From the NCBI GenBank assembly GCA_037381915.1, contig JARRQJ010000004.1, positions 74,138 through 138,137 of the forward strand: a DNA stretch of 64,000 nucleotides. Direction: 5' to 3'. The notes beneath the pieces are model-generated. The model was not told the DNA's origin. It did not search any database and saw nothing but the letters and a program-made list of their open reading frames with translations. This document shows positions 39,279 to 48,206 of this stretch, piece after piece. Each line of letters starts with the position of its first letter. Within the stretch, counting starts at the first letter, position 1. Source of the DNA: JARRQJ01 sp037381915 (GTDB lineage: Bacteria > Pseudomonadota > Gammaproteobacteria > DRLM01). The position numbers were made by a program, and so were the translations under genes.

Positions 39279-39839
39279 TTAGAAAGTGTGTATCTCACGG
39301 CGCAACGACGCCTCCAGGCGTAGATACTGATAACGATCCTCACCGCGGGATTGGCCGTGGCACAAGGTCGTGGCCAGATCGGTACGCTCTAAACTATCCC
39401 ATAGCGCGTCAAGCAGCGGCCGCTGTTTGGGCCGGGCCACCTCCAGCGCCCGATCGAGTTCGCCCCGCGCGGCGTTGAGATCATTGACCGCCGACGTTAG
39501 CCTACGATTTACCACCTGCTCTATTTCGGCACTGACGATATAGTACTTGGCGTCGATCAGCGGGGAAGCCAGTTTGTAGTCGTGATCGACGCGTCCGTTG
39601 TTCCTATACTCCACGTCGCTGTATTCTATGTCCCGATCGCCCACGGCCCGGGCATGTTCCCAGTACGCGTCAGCGGTCTCAGAATAGATCGCATTCCCCA
39701 CAGGTTCGGATAATGCATTCAAAACGCCTGGAGAAATCGGGGTGGCACGACAATCATTATGTTGTCGCTGTATGGCACTGGCTGGAGTGGAGATCGCAGC
39801 TAAGCCTGCAAGAGCAATCATGACAATGAAGCGTTTCAT
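39279..39839 (-). CDS. Exported protein of unknown function
   Basis: 186 residues with a clear signal peptide (MKRFIVMIALAGLAAISTPASA). The mature part is mostly helical and polar, with two cysteines (one in NDCRATP, one in TLCHGQ) that could form a disulfide. I do not recognise a family. It lies between dapB and the frameshifted surface protein on the same strand, within what is normally the dapB-carA junction. Confidence 0.65.
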   Translation of the reverse strand: MKRFIVMIALAGLAAISTPASAIQRQHNDCRATPISPGVLNALSEPVGNAIYSETADAYWEHARAVGDRDIEYSDVEYRNNGRVDHDYKLASPLIDAKYYIVSAEIEQVVNRRLTSAVNDLNAARGELDRALEVARPKQRPLLDALWDSLERTDLATTLCHGQSRGEDRYQYLRLEASLRREIHTF

Positions 39840-40171
39840 GTCAAAGCCCTCCGTTCAAGAAATTGAACATGGCGTACTTCTAAAGACCTTTTTTTGTCGC
39901 AAAGGTTCTTTGAAAAGTTTTGATCAGCAATACCAACGGCTAATGAGTACCAGAGAAATCATGGATAGGACGCTCGAATCGCCTGCAGCATTATCGAATT
40001 GAAATGCGGAACCATTCGCGAACCCGGGCAACTTCCTTCTGCCCAGCTAAAAGGAAGTTGCCCGCCTGCGGCGCTGCATGCCGCCCGCAATTCATTTGTT
40101 CCCGCAGGGGACACCATTTGTGCCAGTTCCGCTACTACAGCTTCAGACGAGGAGTGAAATACTGGAAAGGG
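39840..40171. other. Intergenic region with strong inverted repeat
   Basis: No convincing gene. It contains a near-palindrome around 39880-39913 (AAAGACCTTT...AAAGGTTCTTT) upstream of the exported protein, and a perfect 14-bp inverted repeat at 40025-40064. Confidence 0.5.
40025..40064. repeat. Perfect 14-bp inverted repeat (hairpin) downstream of dapB
   Basis: CGGGCAACTTCCTT (40025-40038) and AAGGAAGTTGCCCG (40051-40064) are exact reverse complements around a 12-base loop. No T-run follows on either strand, so a simple terminator is unlikely; a REP-like element or an mRNA 3' end stabiliser fits better. Confidence 0.75.
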
Positions 40172-40969
40172 TTACAGCAAACCCAACACATCCTGCATAT
40201 CGTAGAGACCGCCATCCTGTTTCATGATCCACGCGGCGGCCCGCATGGCACCGTTGGCGAAGGTCATGCGGCTAGATGCCTTGTGGGTGATCTCGACACG
40301 CTCGCCGATACCGGCGAACAATACGGTGTGATCGCCGACGATATCCCCGGCGCGCACCGTGGCGAAACCAATGGTCTTGCGATCGCGCTCGCCGGTGTGA
40401 CCTTCACGGCCGTAAACGGCATCGGTTTTCAAATCCCGTCCCAAGGTGCTCGCCACCACCTCCCCCATGCGCAAGGCGGTTCCGGAAGGCGCGTCCACCT
40501 TATGGCGGTGATGGGCCTCGATGATCTCGATGTCCACCTCATCGCCCAATACCTTGGCGGCGGTCTCCAGCAGCTTGAAGCACAGATTCACGCCCACGCT
40601 CATATTGGGCGCCACGACCATGGCAATCTCGGCACTGGCATCGGTCAAGATGTCGCGCTGCGCGCCGGTGAAGCCGGTGGTACCGATTACCATCTTCTTG
40701 CGGGCGGCGCGACATGTCGCGAGATTGTTCAAGCTCACTTCCGGATGGGTAAAATCCACCAGTACGTCGAATGCATCCGTCGCCAAGGTATCGCCGATCG
40801 CCACGCCCAGTTTACCGACCCCGGCAAGTTCACCCGCGTCGCTGCCGAGCGCAGCACTGCCCGGACGCTCCACTGCCACGCTCAAGCTGAGTCCCGGCGC
40901 GTTGTGGCACGCCTCCACCAGACTGCGGCCCATGCGCCCCGCGGCACCGCTGATTGCGACTCGTATCAA
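40172..40969 (-). CDS. dapB: 4-hydroxy-tetrahydrodipicolinate reductase
   Basis: 265 residues. The nucleotide-binding AISGAAGRMGR is at the start, VDFTHPEVSLNN and GTTGFTGAQR follow, and the catalytic/substrate motif is IIEAHHRHKVDAPSGTA. It makes tetrahydrodipicolinate for lysine and diaminopimelate. In many gammaproteobacteria dapB is directly followed by carAB; here two exported-protein genes lie between. No dnaJ is seen upstream. Confidence 0.97.
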   Translation of the reverse strand: MIRVAISGAAGRMGRSLVEACHNAPGLSLSVAVERPGSAALGSDAGELAGVGKLGVAIGDTLATDAFDVLVDFTHPEVSLNNLATCRAARKKMVIGTTGFTGAQRDILTDASAEIAMVVAPNMSVGVNLCFKLLETAAKVLGDEVDIEIIEAHHRHKVDAPSGTALRMGEVVASTLGRDLKTDAVYGREGHTGERDRKTIGFATVRAGDIVGDHTVLFAGIGERVEITHKASSRMTFANGAMRAAAWIMKQDGGLYDMQDVLGLL

Positions 40970-41163
40970 GCTAACCCCCTAATATTTTAAAGGAACAATC
41001 CCCACGGTAATGCAGGCCAAGCATACCAGTGCGCGGGCTTGGCTGTCATGCCCGCACCTGCTGACATCGGCGCCATGAAAGAGAATTTTCCGCTAACCGC
41101 GGTTCGGCGGCACCGGAAGCGCCGCACGGAGAACCCGCCTCGACATGCCTTGCGCCAAGTCGA

Positions 41164-41508
41164 TCAATGCCGCCGCCCCATGGAGCGCGACTCGACCAAA
41201 GCGTCAAAGCGTTTGATCAGATTCAGCAAGGCAAGACAATCGGCATCCTGGTGCATGGACCATTCCTCGGCGTAGTCATAGATACCGCAGCGGGTCGGAT
41301 ATGGACCGGATTGCCTGACGATGTCCCACATGCGCGGCAACAATATCCACTGCGCCCACTGGGGAAAGTCCAGGGTGTCGCAGCAAAACGGCTGGTCACT
41401 GAGCAAGTCGGCGGCGGGCGGCGGCGCGCTCTCCCACAGGGACAGACAGCGCAACTCCGCTTCGATGGCCAGCAGGGCCTCGCTGATTTCCCGATCATAG
41501 CTATCCAT
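41164..41508 (-). CDS. YqcC family protein (DUF446)
   Basis: 114 residues. It has the YqcC pattern: an N-terminal helix, LWESAPPP, QPFCCDTLDFPQWAQWILLPRMWDIV and a C-terminal LIKRFDALVE. The family is often linked to the tRNA pseudouridine synthase TruC, but no truC is nearby. Role unknown. Divergent from the exonuclease gene. Confidence 0.85.
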   Translation of the reverse strand: MDSYDREISEALLAIEAELRCLSLWESAPPPAADLLSDQPFCCDTLDFPQWAQWILLPRMWDIVRQSGPYPTRCGIYDYAEEWSMHQDADCLALLNLIKRFDALVESRSMGRRH

Positions 41509-41744
41509 GCATGCATTATCGTGCCTGCCCGGACAATGTCACGCAAATTGTCGCGCGCGCCCCTGCGTCGCCCCGGCTTGGCGATGGGGACGCCGTTGGG
41601 TACTATGAACGGGCGCCTGGACATAACCATGCGCATGTTATGGAAAAACGGCACCGGCCCGATGCTGCGACCATCGTGCAGTTACTGCGGCGCCTGGAAT
41701 ACTGCAAATAGACTATTGCCTATCAACATGAAAAGACGACTATC

Positions 41745-42305
41745 ATGCTCAAAACGCCGCCACTCCACACACCGATCATCATCGACGTTGAGGCCTCCGG
41801 CTTCGGCCGCGGCAGTTACCCCATCGAGGTGGGGGTGGCGATGGAGGACGGTTCCACCCGTTGTTTTCTAATCCGGCCCGCCACCGATTGGACGCACTGG
41901 GACAGCTCCGCGGAAAGCATGCACGGCATTTCCCGGGAACTGCTGATCAAGCACGGCCAAGCGCCGCGAGAGGTGGCTGAGCAACTTAATGAATTGTTGC
42001 TGTACAAGTTGGTCTACAGCGATGCTTGGGGACACGACCAGTCGTGGCTGGCACTGCTCTTTGAGACGGCGGGCCTGCCGCGGCGGTTTAGGGTGGAATC
42101 CTTGCGTTGCCTGCTGGAAGAGGATCACCTGGATTACTGGCAGGCGGAGAAGGCAGCCGCACTGCACACTCTGGAGAATATACGGCATCGCGCCAGCAAT
42201 GATGCCCTGGTATTGCAGCGCACCTTGTTGGGGACCTTGGCCCACAAACAGGCCGTCGCTATCCCCCCAACATACCAGGGGCTCAAAATAAATCGCTATC
42301 CCTAA
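41745..42305 (+). CDS. DEDDh 3'-5' exonuclease-like protein
   Basis: 186 residues with the three exonuclease motifs: Exo I around IIDVEASGFG (D14, E16), Exo II around SDAWGHDQSW, and Exo III HRASNDALVL, where the His five residues before the last Asp marks the DEDDh type (RNase T, DnaQ epsilon). Substrate unknown; the protein is a single domain. A short spacer separates it from YqcC, transcribed divergently. Confidence 0.8.
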   Translation: MLKTPPLHTPIIIDVEASGFGRGSYPIEVGVAMEDGSTRCFLIRPATDWTHWDSSAESMHGISRELLIKHGQAPREVAEQLNELLLYKLVYSDAWGHDQSWLALLFETAGLPRRFRVESLRCLLEEDHLDYWQAEKAAALHTLENIRHRASNDALVLQRTLLGTLAHKQAVAIPPTYQGLKINRYP

Positions 42306-42434
42306 CAGCGCCTCGCCCGCCTGAACTCCCCTCCGCGCGTCATGACCGCACTCGCGGACACGGCCACGCGCTGACGCCGGGAGCCTTAACGAAACAGGAC
42401 ACGGCCGCCACACCGTCCCAGCCTTGGCGGCGGA

Positions 42435-43307
42435 CTACACCGTCAGCTTCGCCACCCAGGCATCGATGAACTCGCGCATTAGCCGCGGCTGCTCGGTCGG
42501 AATCCAATGCTTGGCGTCCAAGGTATGAATCTCCCCCGACGGTAAGGCCGATAGCAGGGCGGCGCTGACATCGGGATCGACAAAGGTCCGGCCGGTGGAG
42601 AGCAGGGCCAGAAACGGCGCGCGCATCTTGTCGAGCGGCAACGGGCGCGTCACCTCCAGCAAGTCCTGCAGATAATTGGCGCTGGGCATGATCTTGAGGT
42701 CGTGCCAAACCGATGCATAACGCCGTTCCAGCGCCGCCCCGCCGCCGGGCTGCTCGAGCCCGGCGCGGAAAACCTTGTCGAGTTCATAGAGATCCAGTGA
42801 CGCCAGACGACGCCGATAGAGGCCCATACTGTTGAGGATACGGATCACGGCGATCATCGCCTTGACCGGCAGCGACATCCTACTCAAGCGGGCCAATTTC
42901 CCGATGAATGCCTGGCGCAGCATGGGCTCCACCAGCACGACGCCGGCGGTAAGCCGCGGGTGGCGCGCGGCGAACATCATCGCCACGTTCGCCCCCAGAC
43001 AATGCCCGATCAAAACCGCCCGTGGACAATTCTCGCGATGCAGCAAGGCGGCGATATCGTCGCCCCAGATCTCCAAGCCGATCCGGCCGCGATACAAGGA
43101 CCGCCCGTGACCGCGCAAATCGATACTTATGACATCGCGGTTCGCCGTCAAGGCCGTCGTTTGCGTAAATTCCGTCCAACGCGTCATGTTGCTCGCCGCG
43201 CCGTGAATCAAAAGCAGCGGCGACAAACCGGAAGCGACCTTTCCCGGCCGACGCAGGTAGATCACATTGGAACCTTCCGGCGTGGTCAAGCGGCACATGC
43301 TTTCCAT
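42435..43307 (-). CDS. Alpha/beta hydrolase with cysteine nucleophile
   Basis: About 290 residues from the ATG at 43307; a GTG at 43322 and an ATG at 43352 are alternatives. The fold is clear: oxyanion loop LLIHGAASN, DLRGHGRS, and the nucleophile elbow. The elbow reads GHCLGAN, so the usual serine is cysteine, as in dienelactone hydrolase. The likely acid lies near FVDPDVS and the His in DAKHWIPTEQP. Substrate unknown. Divergent from the methyltransferase gene. Confidence 0.75.
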   Translation of the reverse strand: MESMCRLTTPEGSNVIYLRRPGKVASGLSPLLLIHGAASNMTRWTEFTQTTALTANRDVISIDLRGHGRSLYRGRIGLEIWGDDIAALLHRENCPRAVLIGHCLGANVAMMFAARHPRLTAGVVLVEPMLRQAFIGKLARLSRMSLPVKAMIAVIRILNSMGLYRRRLASLDLYELDKVFRAGLEQPGGGAALERRYASVWHDLKIMPSANYLQDLLEVTRPLPLDKMRAPFLALLSTGRTFVDPDVSAALLSALPSGEIHTLDAKHWIPTEQPRLMREFIDAWVAKLTV

Positions 43308-43465
43308 ACGTCCATCCGTCACTCGCGATCCCTTCCCACCATGATTCTCCATCGACCGGAAAAATCGGTGCTATCGCTGTTGAATGTCCCTGCCACATGG
43401 GGCAGTCTATCGGGTCCGGGCCATCCTGCGAAATCCCCCTGCCCGGCCAGCCTGAGGAGAGTGCC

Positions 43466-44101
43466 GTGGAATCGTTCATTGCGAAGGAAATCGAGGACTA
43501 CGCCTACCAACACACCCGCTCGGAACCCGAGCTGCTACTCAAGCTCATCGCCACCACCCAAGAGCTGACCGACTATCCACAGATGCTGACCGGACGCATG
43601 GAGGGACGATTGCTCAAATTGCTGGTGCAGATCACCCGGCCCCACCTGGTGGTGGAAATCGGCATGTTCACCGGCTATTCCGCCTTATGCATGGCGGAGG
43701 GCCTGCCGGAAGGGGGCAGGCTCATCACCTGCGACATCGATCCCGAGGCTCGCGCCATCGCCCAGGCCGCGTTCGACGCCAGTCCCTACGGCGACAAGAT
43801 CGAAATCAGGATGGGGCCGGCCTTGCAAACCATACGCCAGATCGATGAACGGATAGATTTTACGTTCATCGATGCGGACAAAAAGGGTTATCCGGCCTAT
43901 TACCAGGAAATCGTCGAGCGCACCCGGCCGGGCGGCGTGATCGTCATCGATAACATGTTCCTCTCAGGACGGGTACTGGACCCGCAAGACGAGGCGGCGC
44001 GGGCGGTGGCGGAGCTCAATCGCACCGTCACCCGGGACGAGCGCGTCGAGAATGTATTGCTGAGCGTTCGCGACGGCGTGCAGTTAATTCGAAAAAAATA
44101 G
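43466..44101 (+). CDS. Cation-dependent O-methyltransferase (caffeoyl-CoA OMT family)
   Basis: 211 residues from a GTG at 43466 preceded by GAGGAG. It has SAM motif I VVEIGMFTGYSALCMA, the metal-binding FIDADKKGYPAYYQ and GGVIVIDNMFLSGRV, typical of the class I metal-dependent family that methylates vicinal hydroxyls. The bacterial substrate is not predictable. Located between the Cys-hydrolase (divergent) and the ferritin-like gene (convergent). Confidence 0.85.
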   Translation: MESFIAKEIEDYAYQHTRSEPELLLKLIATTQELTDYPQMLTGRMEGRLLKLLVQITRPHLVVEIGMFTGYSALCMAEGLPEGGRLITCDIDPEARAIAQAAFDASPYGDKIEIRMGPALQTIRQIDERIDFTFIDADKKGYPAYYQEIVERTRPGGVIVIDNMFLSGRVLDPQDEAARAVAELNRTVTRDERVENVLLSVRDGVQLIRKK

Positions 44102-44180
44102 ACGCTGGCGGTCCCTGTCGACCTGCGTCATGGATTTGCCTCGTCCCCGGGAAAATACCGTCATGCCGCATCATTTGTAT

Positions 44181-44468
44181 TTATTTATGCGCGATGGGCT
44201 TGTCGGTGAACAGGTAGTCCTTCAATTCCTTGGAAAAGTTGGGGTCCTTGCGGCGGATCCACTCCAGCACCATGGAGGCGTGCTCCTTCTCCTCGTCGCG
44301 GTTGTGTTCGAGGATCGCTCGGAGCTCCGGATCTTTGCAGGCGTCGGCACGCTGGTTGTACCAATCGACGGCCTCCAATTCTTCCATCAGGGACACGATC
44401 GCCCTATGCATGTCGAGCGTCTCCTGGGACAACTCTTCGATGGGTTCGTGATAACCGACACTTGCCAT
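44181..44468 (-). CDS. Encapsulated-ferritin-like protein (EncFtn), orphan
   Basis: 95 residues from the ATG at 44468, preceded by GGAG. It closely follows the EncFtn plan: HRAIVSLMEELEAVDWYNQR and HNRDEEKEHASMVLEWIRR. By alignment with the R. rubrum protein, E30, E60 and H63 are the ferroxidase ligands and W36-Y37 the adjacent pair. EncFtn forms a decamer that oxidises iron inside encapsulin shells. Here the protein ends at YLFTDKPIAHK with no C-terminal cargo peptide, and no encapsulin gene is nearby. Confidence 0.85.
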   Translation of the reverse strand: MASVGYHEPIEELSQETLDMHRAIVSLMEELEAVDWYNQRADACKDPELRAILEHNRDEEKEHASMVLEWIRRKDPNFSKELKDYLFTDKPIAHK

Positions 44469-44677
44469 TGCTTTCTCCTTTGCTCCATCCGGATGACGGT
44501 CCGCACCTCGACGCACTCAGCGGCAAGCCCGAGCTTTCGCGTCCAGCCGCCCTCCCGCACGCCGCTTCATGTTGATTCTATAATCAAAACTGAAACAGCG
44601 CCACCGGGAGCACCCCGCCGTCAATGTCCGGAAAAGCGGGATTGTCACAGCCCCCTCTCCATGCCGGGAGAGAATGA

Positions 44678-45049
44678 TCATTTCTTTCCGGGGGGCACAG
44701 GCACCGGCAGGCAAAATATACCACCGTACCGGGAAATAATGGGGCGGTCGCCTTCCGACTCATCAGGCTTATAGGACTCCATCACCTTAGCGTCCTAGTA
44801 GACGGCCACCCGCAATTGCGTCACTTTCTTGTGCTTGCAGTCGAATGCATTCAATCCGTTGAGGCTATTGCCAGAATGCCTTCCCTTAAGAAAATGCTGC
44901 TGCACCCACGCCCCGGTGCTCCCCTTCGACCGCTCGATACTGGCCTTGTCGACGGATACGATGTATTCACAGTGGCCGAATACCTGCTGCCGGTCGGCCG
45001 CGGCCGCGGCACAGGGGATAAGCGCCGCCAGCAACAGGCACCGCTTCAC
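44678..45049 (-). pseudogene. Surface-adhesin-E-like exported protein with in-frame TAG
   Basis: From a GTG at 45049: signal peptide (KRCLLLAALIPCAAAAA), then YIVSVDKASIERSKGSTGAW and FDCKHKKVTQLRVAVY, resembling the adhesin-E fold. A TAG at 44795-44797 stops it at 84 residues. The same frame continues as DAKVMESYKPDESEGDRPI for 38 codons to a TGA at 44678-44680, which resembles the normal family end in which a strand is followed by a VVESY-type segment. Nonsense mutation is the simplest reading; the family call is tentative. Confidence 0.5.
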
Positions 45050-45202
45050 GATCCAATATCCAGTGGGCAATGCACGACGCCGAACCACCAATAACGGCAG
45101 TGGACCGTCAGACTGTATACACTAGAATGGTTCGCCGCCTGAATCGCGTCGTGCCCCCAGCACGGATAAAAGACCCTGGTGTATGTATGATAGCGGCGGT
45201 AA

Positions 45203-45808
45203 TCAGGGCGCCGCCGGCGCGGGCTCCTCGCCGCGCACCGATGACAGGGACACATCCGTCAAGCCGCCGTTACCGACGCGATGGGCACTCCGCGCCTGCG
45301 AATCCACGTTGCGCGGCGGCAAGAGATTCTCGAGGCGGGCCGCGAGCTTCGGATCCTCGATCAGCCAGGTCACGTATTCGATCTCACCGCGCCCGTTGAT
45401 CAGATAGATGGTGGGCGTGCCGAACACGCCGAATCGTTTCGCCACGGCGTCGTGCGGATCGTACAATACGGGAAAGTCGAAGATGGCGGCGTGCGTCCGC
45501 ACATACTGGCGGACCTTGGCCTCGTCATCGGCGAAAGCGATGGCGAGGACCTGTAATCCCCTCCCGCGGACATCCTCGAACAGCGCATGGAGTTTGGGCA
45601 GCTCCACTTGGCAGACCGGACACCACGACGCCCAGAACACCACCAGGGTCGGTCGGCCGACGAGGTAGCGGTCGGTATAGCGTTTCCCGTCCAATGCGGA
45701 GAGGTCGAAGCGGGGCGCCATCACCCCCGCGGCATGGAGCGCGGGTGCCGCCGACAGCAGGATCGCGAGCGCCAGGACGCGCCTTAAGGAGATGCCGCAT
45801 TTCGCCAT
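45203..45808 (-). CDS. TlpA/ResA-like periplasmic thioredoxin
   Basis: 201 residues from the ATG at 45808. A signal peptide (cleavage near ALHAAG) precedes a thioredoxin fold with the redox motif WCPVC (C63, C66), the central LQVLAIAFADDEAKV insert and the cis-proline in FGTPTIYLI. Such proteins reduce disulfides in cytochrome-c maturation or other envelope proteins. The last 35 residues form a polar, low-complexity tail. Upstream of the adhesin-E-like gene on the same strand. Confidence 0.87.
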   Translation of the reverse strand: MAKCGISLRRVLALAILLSAAPALHAAGVMAPRFDLSALDGKRYTDRYLVGRPTLVVFWASWCPVCQVELPKLHALFEDVRGRGLQVLAIAFADDEAKVRQYVRTHAAIFDFPVLYDPHDAVAKRFGVFGTPTIYLINGRGEIEYVTWLIEDPKLAARLENLLPPRNVDSQARSAHRVGNGGLTDVSLSSVRGEEPAPAAP

Positions 45809-46089
45809 GGCTACAGGATACCTCTTTACAGAGCGAGGAACGCACATTGCGCCGCGCAAGATTATACGGTCATCGAATCCCAACCCCGTCATTGGGACCG
45901 CAATACCAAGCGCAGGGTTCCAGCGAATCATTCCCACCGCATCGAACACCCCGGGCTTCTTCCCACCGGGCAATAATTCTTTATACTTCACGGGGCTGGA
46001 CCTTGCGATCGAGCGAGCGCATACGGACGGGGGAGGAACCCGATCATCGGGCCGCGACACATTGCCCACAGAATCTCGGCGATTAGCGT

Positions 46090-46932
46090 ATGAACTATTG
46101 GCTGCAGCGACTCCACCCGCGAAACGTCTATTCCGCCCTTCAGGCGATCGACCGGGAGACGGAACGTTCCCCCGCTCCCCCGGGAACATTCGACACGGTC
46201 CCCGCCGTCGCGCTGCTGACAACCGCCGTCTGCCTGCTGTTTATCCACTATATGAAATTCACCACCTCGTTCAGGGCCATTGTGGAGTTGTATGCCGCCG
46301 TCACTCATCAAGGGACCGGCTTCTTTGCAAAGCTGTGGCGCGACCCCTTCTTCGCCTTATATACCAACCTGTGGTGGGGCATAATTCACCTGATCGGCTA
46401 CGTCGTCATCCCCGCCCTGGTGGTCAAGTTCGTGTTCAAGCAACGGCTGATGGACAACGGCCTACGGCTGGAGAAGACCCGCGACTATCTCTTCTGGTAC
46501 ATCGCCCTCGCTGTCCCTATCGTCTTTTTCGCCTACTTCGCCAGCTTTCGCCAGGACTTTCTCAACACCTATCCTTTTTACCGGCTCGCCTTCCGCAGCG
46601 GCTTCGATCTGCTCGCCTGGGAGATCATCTATCTCAGTCAATTCGTGTTCCTCGAATTTTTCTTTCGCGGTTTCCTGCTGCATGCCTGCCGGCCCGCCTT
46701 CGGCGCCAACGCGGTATTTGTCATGTGCGTCCCGTACCTGATGATCCACTTCGCCAAGCCCTGGCCGGAGGCGGCCGGGGCCATCCTGTTCGGCCTGTTT
46801 CTGGGGATACTGGCGCTGCGCTCGCGCTCCATATGGGGCGGCGCCGCGGTACACATGAGCGTGGCCCTGAGCATGGACATGCTGGCCTTGATGCAGCGGG
46901 GACATTTGCCGACCCGGTGGTGGCCGACATGA
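46090..46932 (+). CDS. CPBP-type intramembrane metalloprotease homologue
   Basis: 280 residues with about seven membrane segments. The CPBP (Rce1-like) motifs are FLEFFFRGFLLH, then a His in LMIHFAKPWPEA, and HMSVALSMDML near the end. The first motif has only one of the two usual glutamates (LE instead of EE), a variant seen in some branches. Related bacterial proteases sort or mature membrane proteins. It is 13 bases before a DUF1461 gene and likely co-transcribed with it. Confidence 0.72.
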   Translation: MNYWLQRLHPRNVYSALQAIDRETERSPAPPGTFDTVPAVALLTTAVCLLFIHYMKFTTSFRAIVELYAAVTHQGTGFFAKLWRDPFFALYTNLWWGIIHLIGYVVIPALVVKFVFKQRLMDNGLRLEKTRDYLFWYIALAVPIVFFAYFASFRQDFLNTYPFYRLAFRSGFDLLAWEIIYLSQFVFLEFFFRGFLLHACRPAFGANAVFVMCVPYLMIHFAKPWPEAAGAILFGLFLGILALRSRSIWGGAAVHMSVALSMDMLALMQRGHLPTRWWPT

Positions 46933-46945
46933 TGGGCCGCCGCTG

Positions 46946-47704
46946 ATGGGAGGTATACTGGATCGGTCGCGATGGCCGGTGTTGTTCGTGAGCGCCTTCT
47001 TCACCGCATTGTTCATCGCCTGGCACGCGCTGAGTGCCGTCGATTTTCTCTACCCGGTCTGGCATAAGGTGCTCGACATCGGCGACACGGTACGCGTTTA
47101 CGGACCGCAGAACCGCAACCGTCACGGCTTCGAATACACCAATGCCGAAGAACACGCCCGATTGTTTGCCGCCATCGTGCGCGGCGTGGAAAACGGCGGG
47201 CGCGGTCTGAAGAACCTGCGTTACCGGGACGCGAACGGCCGTCCCATCGACACTCTGCTGACCGCGCCGGAAATCGTCCACCTCAAGGATGTGGCCCGGC
47301 TGGTGTCCGGTTTTCAGGTGTTCGGCTGGTGCTGCGTGGTGGTATTCATCGGCGTGGGCGCGTCATTACGGTTCAGGCCGACACCGAGACCCGCCCTGGG
47401 AAGGTATCTGGCCTATTTCACCGCCATTGTCGCCCTCGTCACCGGCGCAATCCTGGCGATCGGCGCGAAGGCCATGTTCTACAAATTCCACAGCTGGATA
47501 TTCCCCGCGGGTCATCAATGGTTTTTCTATTATCAGGAGTCCCTCATGACCACCCTGATGAAGGCGCCGGACCTGTTTGCGGGCATCGCGGCGGAATGGC
47601 TGATGCTGACGATTGTGCTATTCATGCTGCTGAGCGCATTTTCACTATGGGCGGTAACCGACCGGAAAAACACTGCGAGACGAACGACGCTTCCCCGTGC
47701 CTGA
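46946..47704 (+). CDS. DUF1461 integral membrane protein
   Basis: 252 residues. The DUF1461 pattern is an N-terminal membrane helix, an extracytoplasmic loop with FEYTNAEEHARLFAAIVRG, then three to four helices, with FHSWIFPAGHQWFFYYQESLMTT (cited as FHSWIFPAGHQWF) as the conserved loop. Function unknown. The tight spacing to the CPBP protease suggests a joint role. Some DUF1461 proteins are linked to lipoprotein modification (lit family), so this could be an enzyme. Confidence 0.7.
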   Translation: MGGILDRSRWPVLFVSAFFTALFIAWHALSAVDFLYPVWHKVLDIGDTVRVYGPQNRNRHGFEYTNAEEHARLFAAIVRGVENGGRGLKNLRYRDANGRPIDTLLTAPEIVHLKDVARLVSGFQVFGWCCVVVFIGVGASLRFRPTPRPALGRYLAYFTAIVALVTGAILAIGAKAMFYKFHSWIFPAGHQWFFYYQESLMTTLMKAPDLFAGIAAEWLMLTIVLFMLLSAFSLWAVTDRKNTARRTTLPRA

Positions 47705-47723
47705 GCCGTACGACGGGTTCCCC

Positions 47724-48107
47724 TCATGTTTCCAGACTCTTATGCCTGAGTTCACGGGCGTGGCTTTCCCAATCTTGTCCGTCGAATGGCGCGATGGACA
47801 GCGTGCGGGGCCTGGTATCCAGACAACGGACGTTGACATCGTAGCCGTCCGGGTTCGAGCGGGGAATATAATAGGGCTTAATACCGCAGACATCGCAGAA
47901 CAGATGCTTGGCAACGCCGGTATTGAAGGTGTAGGTGATGATATGCTCTTCGCCGGCCAGCAGGCGAAACTTGGACCTGGGAACTATCAGATGAAGATAA
48001 CCCGACTTGGTGCAGATCGAGCAATTACACTCGTCCACCTCCAGGTCCGCCGGGGCCTCCACTTCGAACCGGATCGCACCGCAATGACAACTGCCTTGAT
48101 ATATCAC
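47724..48107 (-). CDS. GFA family protein (glutathione-dependent formaldehyde-activating-like)
   Basis: 127 residues from a GTG at 48107 with AGGAGG seven bases upstream. It carries the zinc-binding motifs GSCHCGAIRFEV, CNCSICTKSG and FCDVCGIKPYY of the GFA/CENP-V fold. The role of most members is unknown; few handle the formaldehyde-glutathione adduct. It converges on the DUF1461 gene. Confidence 0.88.
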   Translation of the reverse strand: MIYQGSCHCGAIRFEVEAPADLEVDECNCSICTKSGYLHLIVPRSKFRLLAGEEHIITYTFNTGVAKHLFCDVCGIKPYYIPRSNPDGYDVNVRCLDTRPRTLSIAPFDGQDWESHARELRHKSLET

Positions 48108-48206
48108 GTCCGCCTCCTGCGGGCAAAATCGCTGATCGATGCTTAAAGCGCAAGCACCATCGCCCGCATGAGCGACAGCAACTCGATAAAGGAGCACGTT
48201 CACCTA

